Assembly: GCA_030613055.1 (NCBI GenBank)
Contig: JAUWMR010000016.1
Location: 1 to 64,000, forward strand
From: Desulfobacteraceae bacterium
GTDB taxonomy: Bacteria; Desulfobacterota; DSM-4660; Desulfatiglandales; Desulfatiglandaceae
DNA length: 64,000 bases
Direction of reading: 5' to 3'
In this document: positions 1-7,005 of the stretch, piece by piece
How positions within the stretch are numbered: the stretch's first letter is position 1
How the letters are laid out: the number at the start of each line of letters is the position of its first letter
The notes under the pieces: generated by a model
What the model was told of the DNA's origin: nothing
Database searches by the model: none
What the model saw: the letters and a program-made list of their open reading frames with translations, nothing else
Position numbers and translations under genes: made by a program

Positions 1-13
1 CCACTGTAAGCAT
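1..13 (-). CDS. istA: Start of an IS21-family IstA-like transposase (runs off the left edge)
   Basis: On the minus strand a strong ribosome site (GGAGGTGAAAGGAG) sits just before an ATG at 13-11, and the first codons read M-L-T-V before the window ends. Many IS21-type IstA transposases begin this way, and the two GGTGGGTCAATTTT repeats just upstream (78-99 and 112-133) look like the repeated end sequences of IS21 elements. Only four codons are visible, so the identity rests mainly on the repeats and the arrangement. Confidence 0.45.
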
Positions 14-77
14 ACTCCTTTCACCTCCGGCAAGTGGTTTTGACGTGTCAAATACCTTTTACCAGAAGTCAGCTTCG

Positions 78-133
78 GGTGGGTCAATTTTGGGTTAGCG
101 TTTGCCCTTTAGGTGGGTCAATTTTAGGTTAGC
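78..133. mobile_element. Terminal-repeat region of an IS21-like insertion sequence
   Basis: Two direct repeats of 22 bases at 78-99 and 112-133 differ at a single position. They start GGTGGGTCAATTTT and end GGTTAGC, 34 bases apart. IS21-family elements carry such repeated transposase-binding sites at their ends, outside istA. Together with the istA-like start at 13 this places one end of an element here, the body lying to the left of the window. The exact outer end and any target duplication could not be located. Confidence 0.55.
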
Positions 134-386
134 AAAACCAAATGGGCGTAGTTACCAACAATGAAAGCCATTTCAGGCGGATTACTGATCTTCAGGTAGA
201 CAACTGGCTACACATTTGAAGGCACCATGTTTAGGAGCGGAATTCTTATGCTTTGACTAAAACCGGGGTCTGTACACTTCAAGCGGCTTTCCCCCTTATC
301 CCCTGGTCTGAGCGTCTCTGCGGCACCGGCAAAGAGAAAGGGGGCCGGCGAAAACAACCTGACCCCCTTCAAAAATTGAGTTTTTA
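134..386. other. Intergenic region between the IS21-like end and tRNA-Phe
   Basis: No coding sequence with a ribosome site is seen. The stretch lies on the 3' side of tRNA-Phe. A GC-rich segment at about 335-358 contains GGGGGCCGGCG, but no clear T-tract terminator for the tRNA was found. Confidence 0.4.
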
Positions 387-462
387 TGGTGCCGAGACCC
401 AGAGTTGAACTGGGGACACGGGGATTTTCAGTCCCCTGCTCTACCGGCTGAGCTATCTCGGC
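387..462 (-). tRNA. tRNA-Phe (GAA)
   Basis: The minus strand folds as a full cloverleaf. The acceptor stem GCCGAGA (462-456) pairs with TCTCGGC, the D arm is AGCTCAGCCGGTAGAGC, the anticodon arm is GGGGA-CTGAAAA-TCCCC with anticodon GAA, and the T arm contains GTTCAACTC. The 3' CCA is encoded at 389-387. It lies about 80 bases after the stop of the acidic zinc-ribbon gene on the same strand. Confidence 0.97.
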
Positions 463-544
463 AGGAATTAAAAGTCATAATAATTGGAGAATATATTCAG
501 GTCAAGATCAAATTGGTACATACCTGATATCAGGGCTGGAATTA

Positions 545-1852
545 TTATTTTTCAGGCTCAAGTTCAAGCTCGAGTTCAAGGGCATCAAGGTCCAGAGGAA
601 AATCTTCATCACTGGATATGGTCTCATCAGATATAGAAATATCTTCCGTAGATAAGGTATCCTCCTCGAGATCTATGTCAATCTCTTGATCAAACCTGCT
701 CGTTTTTGCTGTATCTTCTATGCTTGCAGGCTCACCAGCAAATTCGCTGGCCTCAAGATCGTCGAGGGTTAAAAGCCCGGGTTCCTCAACGCCTCCAACG
801 CCGTTTTCAATGATTGGAATTGAAATATCGGGTTCAACCGGTATTTCAATTTCTTGCTCGCTGAGCATGTCCCCCGCGTCCCCCTGCATAAGGCTTTCAA
901 GATTTAAGGCGACTGTTTTATCCAGATCAACAGGTTCCTCGCCTCCCTCTTCTTCAAGCACGATCTCCGGTTCATCCTGCATCTGGTCATCGATGTCCAG
1001 AGAAACTGTTTCGTCCATCTCAATTGGTATTTCAATGTCCTGTTCGCCCTGCGTTTGGTCGTCAAGGTCCAGTGGCGCTAACCCGTCCATCTCAATCGGA
1101 ATATCTATTTCTTGTTCTTCAAGCGTAATTTCCGGTTCATCCTGTGTATAGTCGTCGATATCAAGGGGCATTGTTTCATCCATCTCAACCGGTCCCTCAA
1201 TTTCCTGTTCCCCGGGTGTGTCTTGCGGTTCAGCCTCTGTCAGATCGTCAAGAGTTATTGTGTCCTCGAAGTCCATTTCAGGTGATTCCATTGCGGATGT
1301 CCCACCAGTGCCGGTATCTTCAGAAAGGGACAGGCCTGGGTCAAGAACAGTTTCATCCGTGCTTGAGGGCTCAGGTTCATCCGGACTGAACCCGGATTCA
1401 GAATCATCAATTGCGAGATCATCAAGATTTATGGTTTCCGCCTCATCATCTCCAGTTATGGACAAATCCACTTCCTGTATTTCTTCAGCCAGTTCTGGCA
1501 CGTCCTGAGTTTTTTCTTCAGGTGCAGTTTCAGGTTGCACTTCAAGCCTGTAGGTATCATCAAAAGAGGGTTCAGGAGCTTCTACTGTCTCTAATTCTTC
1601 GGAGTCGAACTCCAATCCTTCATCACTGAACTCGAATTCCTGATCCAGGATCTGGGTTCCTTCGGGAGTCGACATGAGATCTGTCGCATCTGCATCCCTG
1701 GATTGCCCTGTCAGCGACCCGAGAAGGAAGGGGGGAGTTGGCCTGTATGATGGAAGGTCCAGCCTGTCCCTTTCAGCGCCAATACTCTTGCTGCATTTTG
1801 GGCAGATGTCATTATGATCGAAACTTACGTAACCGCATTTTGGACATTTCAT
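545..1852 (-). CDS. Acidic repeat protein with N-terminal zinc ribbon
   Basis: This is a 435-residue protein of unknown function. Residues 3-20 form a zinc ribbon with two CPKC pairs (CPKCGY and CPKCSK). The rest is very acidic and low in complexity. From about residue 205 to 345 a unit of roughly 30-40 residues recurs, with forms such as EQEIEIP, IEMDETV and LDIDDQ. The ribosome site GGAGAAAG precedes the ATG at 1852. A zinc ribbon with a long acidic tail suggests a soluble, disordered binding or scaffolding protein, but this is only inference. No membrane segment is visible. It stands alone, transcribed towards tRNA-Phe. Confidence 0.85.
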   Translation of the reverse strand: MKCPKCGYVSFDHNDICPKCSKSIGAERDRLDLPSYRPTPPFLLGSLTGQSRDADATDLMSTPEGTQILDQEFEFSDEGLEFDSEELETVEAPEPSFDDTYRLEVQPETAPEEKTQDVPELAEEIQEVDLSITGDDEAETINLDDLAIDDSESGFSPDEPEPSSTDETVLDPGLSLSEDTGTGGTSAMESPEMDFEDTITLDDLTEAEPQDTPGEQEIEGPVEMDETMPLDIDDYTQDEPEITLEEQEIDIPIEMDGLAPLDLDDQTQGEQDIEIPIEMDETVSLDIDDQMQDEPEIVLEEEGGEEPVDLDKTVALNLESLMQGDAGDMLSEQEIEIPVEPDISIPIIENGVGGVEEPGLLTLDDLEASEFAGEPASIEDTAKTSRFDQEIDIDLEEDTLSTEDISISDETISSDEDFPLDLDALELELELEPEK

Positions 1853-1896
1853 ATCTTTCTCCAGATAAATAGTAAGATAGACAATGAAAATTGGGT

Positions 1897-1925
1897 TCTT
1901 TAAAGGTATTTAGGTATTTGTTCAA
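1897..1925 (-). promoter_or_regulatory. Possible sigma-70 promoter of the zinc-ribbon gene
   Basis: On the minus strand TTGAAC (1925-1920) and TAAAGA (1902-1897) are separated by 17 bases, about 45 bases before the start codon. Both boxes match the consensus only partly. Confidence 0.35.
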
Positions 1926-2020
1926 TACATGATAAAATACCACTCTTCTCCTTAATGGTCAAGAAATGAGTAACGCGGCACATGCTATATAAAAACCCCA
2001 CGTGAATAATGCCTGATATC

Positions 2021-2494
2021 CTACTCTTTCCCAAGGTATACTCCTTCATAATCAAGAGTGCTCAAAGGCGTATCCTTAGAAAAAACCTGTGCGCCTTTAA
2101 CTTGTCCTATAAACAGCGTGTGATTACCCGGTTGGTATGAGCATGTTACCTCACATTCCATATAAGCTATACATGACTCCAGAATAGGACAGCCCAGAAT
2201 CCCTCTCACCCAATTAATGGAGTCAAATTTGGATGCAGGGGCGGGCCCCTTAAACCGGCTCAAAAGAGAAATTTGATCTCGCGATAAGATGTTTAAGGCA
2301 AAGCAGCCGCTTTTTTCAATCAGAAGATGAGAGTAGCGGTTAGGATGGATTGCGGCCATGATCATGGGAGGGGAATATGAGATCTGTGACACCCAGGATG
2401 CAATCATCCCGTTGATTTCCTTTTTGTAGAATGAAGTGAGAACATATATCCCATAGGTCATTGTTGAAAGGGCCTGGAGCCATGCCTTTTCCAT
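2021..2494 (-). CDS. Flavin reductase domain protein (FMN-binding split barrel)
   Basis: The 157-residue protein matches the flavin reductase-like split-barrel family, which binds FMN and moves electrons from NAD(P)H or a partner protein to flavin or another acceptor. Typical parts are the N-terminal LSTMTYGIYVLTS, the strand and turn INGMIASWVSQISYSPPMI, and the segment SGCFALNILS. The C-terminal GNHTLFIGQV carries the family's conserved histidine. No signal peptide is present, so it is cytoplasmic. It starts 10 bases after rnhA stops, with ribosome site GAGGAAAT, and is the last gene of the rex-DUF1573-rnhA group. That position supports a redox role, but the actual substrate is unknown. Confidence 0.85.
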   Translation of the reverse strand: MEKAWLQALSTMTYGIYVLTSFYKKEINGMIASWVSQISYSPPMIMAAIHPNRYSHLLIEKSGCFALNILSRDQISLLSRFKGPAPASKFDSINWVRGILGCPILESCIAYMECEVTCSYQPGNHTLFIGQVKGAQVFSKDTPLSTLDYEGVYLGKE

Positions 2495-2504
2495 ATTTCC
2501 TCTA

Positions 2505-2966
2505 TTACTGTTCCAGACAATTCTTTATTGCGTCTCTGGCTATCTGGTCGCAACGTTCGTTTTCAGGATGGCCGCTATGGCCCTTAATCCATTGCCACTG
2601 AATTTTATGCGCTGCTGAGAGCCTCAAAAGATCTTCCCACAGGTCCCTGTTTTTAACCGGTTGTTTCTGAGCATTTAGCCAGTTCCTTTTTATCCATCCC
2701 TGTATCCATTCTGTCATGCCCTTTACTACGTAATTTGAATCAGTGAAGACCCTTATCTTGCAGGGTCTTTTGATCTGGCCCAATGCCTCAATGACAGCCA
2801 TCATTTCCATCCGGTTGTTGGTGGTCTCGGATTCACATCCTGAAATCTCTTTGATTTCCTGCCCGTATTTCAATATGGCCCCGTAACCACCTGGGCCTGG
2901 ATTGCCACAGCACGCACCGTCGGTAAAGATCTTAACCATCTTATTGCACTTAATAAAGGATTCCAT
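2505..2966 (-). CDS. rnhA: Ribonuclease HI
   Basis: RNase HI cuts the RNA strand of RNA-DNA hybrids, removing R-loops and primer remains. The four acidic active-site positions are visible: D in FTDGAC, E in NNRMEMMA, D in FTDSNYV, and D in ENERCDQIA. The basic helix [19 protein letters not shown] and the motif KGHSGHPEN are also present. The chosen ATG at 2966 has GGTAGG a few bases upstream and gives 153 residues, close to the E. coli length of 155. An ATG at 2939 is a possible shorter start. It begins 20 bases after the DUF1573 stop codon and is followed 10 bases later by the flavin reductase, so these genes probably share a transcript. Confidence 0.93.
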   Translation of the reverse strand: MESFIKCNKMVKIFTDGACCGNPGPGGYGAILKYGQEIKEISGCESETTNNRMEMMAVIEALGQIKRPCKIRVFTDSNYVVKGMTEWIQGWIKRNWLNAQKQPVKNRDLWEDLLRLSAAHKIQWQWIKGHSGHPENERCDQIARDAIKNCLEQ

Positions 2967-2986
2967 TGGACCTACCATCTTCACGA

Positions 2987-3685
2987 TCAACTTTTTTTTA
3001 GGATCCGTCCTCTTATTCGCAGGAGAATTTCCGGTTTTTCAGCATAATTCGTCTTCAGCTTTAGTAAGCCGTAATAATTCTGGGGGGGACCGGGGACAAC
3101 GGTGAAGCGGATCCGGAATCTCTTTCCCTTTTCTATTTCATCTATACGATACCTTACTTTTCCGGCGAGATCAAACCGGATTGGTTTCAGTTTCAAAGGT
3201 TTATCCAGTTCGGCTCTGACCTGGACTGTTCTGGAGATGGTTTGCTGTTCCCTTCCATATAAATAGACCGAGTGGGCGGACAGATATATATAGCTTTTGA
3301 TACGTGCCTTTATCCCTATTCTGACCACTTTTTTGGCAGGGTCATTGGTAAATACCCTGGCAGTCTTCTGGATAGTACCGTGGTATCCCCTGGTCCGGAT
3401 CCTGAGTTTTATTTTTCCTTCCCCTCCCGGGGGAATGGCCCTGTCAAAAAGGGCAACAGAGCAACCTCAACCGGCTTTGACCTGCTTTATTTCAAGGGTT
3501 TGATCTCCCTGGTTGAGCACTTTAAATGTATGTTCGATGGTTTTTCCTTCTTTTACATGGCCGAAATCAAATAACAGCTCTTTTAAAACTATTTTAGGGC
3601 CTTTGACCTCTTCTGCCAGTACCGGATTTCCCCAGAAGGCAAAAAGGAAAAATGGTAACAGCATAGCCTTCCAAAGCCTTTTCAT
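2987..3685 (-). CDS. Exported DUF1573 protein with in-frame TGA (candidate selenoprotein)
   Basis: Read through one TGA at 3469-3467, this is a single 232-residue frame with no frameshift. Residues 1-24 are a signal peptide ending at PVLA. Residues 30-110 match the DUF1573 immunoglobulin-like fold ([18 protein letters not shown], then [16 protein letters not shown]). The family then normally has C-G-C; here codon 73 is TGA followed by Gly and Cys75, and homology continues as [17 protein letters not shown] and on to the final KKS. The stop thus replaces exactly one conserved Cys. A hairpin follows (see the SECIS entry). The ATG at 3685 has GAGGAGG eight bases upstream; an ATG at 3691 is too close to it. 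The protein is periplasmic and its function is unknown. It starts 23 bases after rex. The alternative is a nonsense mutation or base-call error. Confidence 0.75.
3435..3457 (-). promoter_or_regulatory. Candidate bacterial SECIS hairpin
   Basis: In the mRNA the TGA is followed after 12 bases by a hairpin: GCCCU pairs with AGGGC around a 7-base loop UUUUGAC. A weaker lower stem adds a G-U and a U-A pair around one mismatch. Bacterial SECIS elements are short stem-loops placed just inside the coding region after the UGA, usually with a G in the loop. The position fits. The loop G is not among its first two bases as in the classic consensus, so the match is partial. Confidence 0.45.
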
Positions 3686-3708
3686 GGACATATCCTCCTC
3701 TTTTAAAT

Positions 3709-4341
3709 TTAAGAATTACTTAGTTTATATGTAAGGATATCAAGTTTTGCAGTAAAGTCTATGTTTTCAACCAAACAGCTTTCAGGAACGCGAATCCTGG
3801 CAGATGAAAAATTCAGGACAGCTTTTACCCGGGCGTTCAATAGCAGGTATGCCACTCCTTGTGCTGCCGAGGGAGGTGTAGTGATAACACCAATTTCTAT
3901 ATTTAATTTCTTAACAGTCTCATTCAATTCCCTGATATCCCTGATCATTAAATTTGTGGATGTAAATTCACCGATCTTGTTGTGATCATTGTCAAAAGCG
4001 GCCACACATTTAAATCTCCTTATGGGGAGGTTTTGATGCTGGAGCAGGGCTGAGCCCAGATTTCCGATTCCTACAATACCAACATTCCAGTCGCGGTTGA
4101 TAGCTAAGTTTTTTTTGATATGGGCCTGCAGTTCTATCACATCGTATCCCACTCCACGAACACCGAATTCTCCAAAGTAACCAAGATCTTTTCTCACCTG
4201 GGCCGGGTTTACCTGGCATAACCAGGCCAGCTTTTCTGAAGAGGCCATGCGATAACCGTCAAATTCCAGAAGTTCCAGCTGCCTGTAATATATAGAAAGC
4301 CTGGTGATGGTCACTTTAGGTATTCTCGTTGAATTTGTCAT
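3709..4341 (-). CDS. rex: Redox-sensing transcriptional repressor Rex
   Basis: Rex is a dimeric repressor that senses the NADH/NAD+ ratio and releases DNA when NADH is high, controlling fermentation and anaerobic respiration genes. The N-terminal winged helix is seen in IPKVTITRLSIYYRQL and PAQVRKDLGYFGEFG, the usual Rex signature. A Rossmann NAD-binding motif follows in NVGIVGIGNLGSAL. The start at 4341 has AAAGGA upstream and gives 210 residues, the usual Rex length; upstream codons to 4407 lack a ribosome site. It heads a compact minus-strand group with the DUF1573, rnhA and flavin reductase genes, which suggests the group answers to redox state. No clear Rex operator palindrome was found upstream. 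Confidence 0.95.
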   Translation of the reverse strand: MTNSTRIPKVTITRLSIYYRQLELLEFDGYRMASSEKLAWLCQVNPAQVRKDLGYFGEFGVRGVGYDVIELQAHIKKNLAINRDWNVGIVGIGNLGSALLQHQNLPIRRFKCVAAFDNDHNKIGEFTSTNLMIRDIRELNETVKKLNIEIGVITTPPSAAQGVAYLLLNARVKAVLNFSSARIRVPESCLVENIDFTAKLDILTYKLSNS

Positions 4342-4637
4342 CCGCGGCAGTCCTTTATTCAGCCAAATGTTAAAAACCCACTCTGGCGAGAGACGCAAAC
4401 CAATCAATTTTCAACTAAATAATCATGCATAAATAGTCAATGGTCAACTGTTTTATTTGGTTTTAATATTCCAGAATTATAATGACAATGCTATAGTTGT
4501 GCTATATTATTAAAAGTATCTGCTCAATAAACCGGGGTAAGTACCTTTGCATACTATTCTAATGGATTCCCGCGTAGAGCTTGCCCCAGCGAAGGGAGGG
4601 GCGGAAATCAAAGACATACCGCCGGAGTTCGATCCAT
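4342..4637. other. Divergent promoter region between rex and the histidine kinase
   Basis: This AT-rich spacer must hold the rex promoter on the minus strand; TTGACC near 4443 with an AT-rich -10 about 17 bases on is one candidate. On the plus-strand side, 4561-4600 is a fragment of a dispersed palindromic repeat (GGATTCCCGC and GAAGGGAGGGGCGG), also seen inverted near 32692-32712. Confidence 0.4.
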
Positions 4638-6992
4638 ATGAAGGATAAAAATACACCAGAAAAGAGCGAAAGGCATTTGAAACAAAACACGCAGAATGAT
4701 TCTGAACAAAAAACAGGTCCCATCAAGGAAAATATGTTGGCTGCATGTGAGACCCTGTCAGATGAGCGTTATCAGGCCTTTGTAGATAACATTAAAGAAG
4801 GCGTGTATGAGGTGGATATCCATGGCAATTTCCTGTATTTCAACAATTCTCTGTGCAGCATTTTTGGCTACCCGAGAGAGGAGATCCAGTTCCAGAATTT
4901 CACCCAATTTATGGATGAAGGGCAGGCTATCAATGTGGTTGATACATTTGCCAGAATGTATGAAACCGGACAGGGCATTTCCGAGTTGCTCTGGGAGATC
5001 ATAGACAAAGAGGGTAATCACAAGATTGTTGAGCTTTCAGCCAATCTGATTAAAAACAGGGAAGGCGAAAAGATCGGTTTTCGTGGTATTGCCCGAGATA
5101 TTACGGAAAAATTCAAGACACAGGAGGCCCTTCGCGATTCGGAAAGACGCTACAGAACCCTCCTTGATTTTGTCCCATACCCTATGGTGTTGTTTACCTT
5201 GGATGGATATGTCATGTATCTGAACCCAGCCTTTACAGAAACATTCGGCTGGTCCCTTAAGGAATTGACGGGTAAAAAGATTCCTTATGTCCCTCCGGGT
5301 CTGGAGCGGGAAACCAGTGAAGATATCAAGAGGTTTTTTAAGGAAAAGGTCATAATAGGCAAAGAAATGCAGAGGCTGACCAGGGATGGCCGCATCCTTG
5401 ACGTGGTTTTCAGCGCTGCCGTTTATTCTGAAACCGGAGATAAGCCATCCGGTGAGCTGGTAATCTTAAGGGATATCACACATGAAAAGAGGATCTCACG
5501 AAATAATGAGGCCCTGCTCAGGACAAGTCTGGCCCTACCTGAATATCCCTCATTAGAGGAGCTATTAGACTACGTCAGCGGCGAGATCAAGGACCTTTTA
5601 GGGGTTGAAGGTGCGCTGGTTATACTCTTAGACGAAGAGAAGAATGAATTTTTCTTTAAGGCTGCGGCACATGACGATTCCGCGGCTGAAAAACGGATGA
5701 AAGAAATTCGCTTCCCTGCGGACAAAGGCGTTACCGGCAAGGTAGTCCACACCGGTGAGGCCGTTATTATCGCGGATACACTCAAAGACCCCAATTTCTA
5801 TTCCGTGGTTGATACCCAGGCAGGATTCAGGACGCTGAATATGTTGGAAGTACCGCTTAGAAGCAAGGACAGAATCATAGGGGTCCTGTGCGCAATGAAT
5901 AAGAAGATGGGGTCTTTCGATAATACGGACGTCGAACTCCTGAGCATGATCGCCGGCACAGTGGCCCTTTCCATTGAAAATGTGAGGTTTTCGGATGAGT
6001 TGAAGGAAGCCTATAATGAGGTAACAAGCCTTAACCGGGCCAAGGACAAAGTTATAAACCACCTTTCCCATGAATTGAGGACGCCGATTTCGGTTCTTAG
6101 TGCCTCACTGAACATCCTGGGAAAGAGGCTCCAGACCGTGCCAAAGGAGACATGGGAATCTACAATTGAGAGGGCGCAGCGAAACCTTACGCGCATATTA
6201 GAGATGCAATATCAGGTGGAAGATATAATGCGGGAAAAGCACTATGATGTGCATTATCTCGTTTCCTTATTATTGGATGAATGTGCGGATGAATTAGAGG
6301 CGCTTGTTGCTGAAGAGGTAGGAGAAGGCAAAATAGTTGAACGTATACGAAAGCGCATTGATGAATTATTCCGCCCCAAAGTCAGCGTCCCGGAAGAAAT
6401 CGCTTTAGATGAATATGTAAAGCTAAGGCTTAAGGCCCTTGAACCGGAGTTCTCCCATCGCCAGGTAAATATCATAAGCCGGATTGGGTATACAAATCCT
6501 GTATATATGCCGCCGGAACCTCTTAAAAAAGTAATAGATGGCCTTATTAAAAACGCCATTGAAAACACGCCCGATGAGGGGAAGATAGAGGTAATTGTCC
6601 GGGGGAAAGGGAACCAAACTGAACTGGTTGTACATGACTATGGAGTTGGAATTACAGAAGAAAATCAAAGGCGCATTTTTGAGGGGTTTTTTATAACCCA
6701 GGATACGATGGACTATTCTTCAAAAAGACCTTTTGATTTCAACGCCGGGGGTAAAGGGGCGGATTTGCTGCGCATGAAGATTTTTTCAGAGCGGTTTGGA
6801 TTTAAGATAGATATGCAGTCTTCGAGGTGCGGTTTTATTCCCAGGGAGAGTGATATCTGCCCTGGAAATATTCGTGAGTGCTCGTTTTGCTCGAAGGCCG
6901 AAGACTGTTACAATTCGGGAGGAACGATCTTTAGAATTCTTTTTCCTCCCACACCTAAAGCGGAAGACTCTGAGCCGGAGAAATCCGCCTAA
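4638..6992 (+). CDS. PAS-PAS-GAF sensor histidine kinase with cysteine cluster
   Basis: This 784-residue kinase has no membrane segment and is probably cytoplasmic. Order: PAS 1 (about 45-160, GVYEVDIHGNFLYFNN), PAS 2 (about 165-290, YPMVLFTLDGYVMYLNP), GAF (about 300-455), dimerisation domain with the phosphorylated His in HLSHELRTP (about 475), and an ATPase domain with GLIKNAIENTP, HDYGVGI and GGKGADL. Inside the ATPase domain, just before its last strand GGTIFRILF, five cysteines (731, 741, 748, 751, 757) form a compact cluster that ordinary kinases lack. The ATG at 4638 is preferred because upstream codons from 4581 lie in a repeat. It ends 13 bases before gpmI. No response regulator is adjacent. 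Confidence 0.88.
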   Translation: MKDKNTPEKSERHLKQNTQNDSEQKTGPIKENMLAACETLSDERYQAFVDNIKEGVYEVDIHGNFLYFNNSLCSIFGYPREEIQFQNFTQFMDEGQAINVVDTFARMYETGQGISELLWEIIDKEGNHKIVELSANLIKNREGEKIGFRGIARDITEKFKTQEALRDSERRYRTLLDFVPYPMVLFTLDGYVMYLNPAFTETFGWSLKELTGKKIPYVPPGLERETSEDIKRFFKEKVIIGKEMQRLTRDGRILDVVFSAAVYSETGDKPSGELVILRDITHEKRISRNNEALLRTSLALPEYPSLEELLDYVSGEIKDLLGVEGALVILLDEEKNEFFFKAAAHDDSAAEKRMKEIRFPADKGVTGKVVHTGEAVIIADTLKDPNFYSVVDTQAGFRTLNMLEVPLRSKDRIIGVLCAMNKKMGSFDNTDVELLSMIAGTVALSIENVRFSDELKEAYNEVTSLNRAKDKVINHLSHELRTPISVLSASLNILGKRLQTVPKETWESTIERAQRNLTRILEMQYQVEDIMREKHYDVHYLVSLLLDECADELEALVAEEVGEGKIVERIRKRIDELFRPKVSVPEEIALDEYVKLRLKALEPEFSHRQVNIISRIGYTNPVYMPPEPLKKVIDGLIKNAIENTPDEGKIEVIVRGKGNQTELVVHDYGVGITEENQRRIFEGFFITQDTMDYSSKRPFDFNAGGKGADLLRMKIFSERFGFKIDMQSSRCGFIPRESDICPGNIRECSFCSKAEDCYNSGGTIFRILFPPTPKAEDSEPEKSA

Positions 6993-7005
6993 AAAGAGAA
7001 CTCAT

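Noticed and set aside
720-1629. Several open frames on the plus strand over the acidic zinc-ribbon gene
   Set aside because: They arise from the repetitive acidic codons read in reverse, are rich in Ser and Arg, and have no ribosome sites.
2987-3691. Frameshift or two separate genes in the DUF1573 region
   Set aside because: Codon-by-codon reading shows the same frame before and after the TGA, with family similarity on both sides, so a frameshift is not needed.
6850-7005. Upstream extension of gpmI into the kinase gene
   Set aside because: The extra codons overlap conserved kinase sequence, have no gpmI similarity, and the ATG at 7006 has its own ribosome site.
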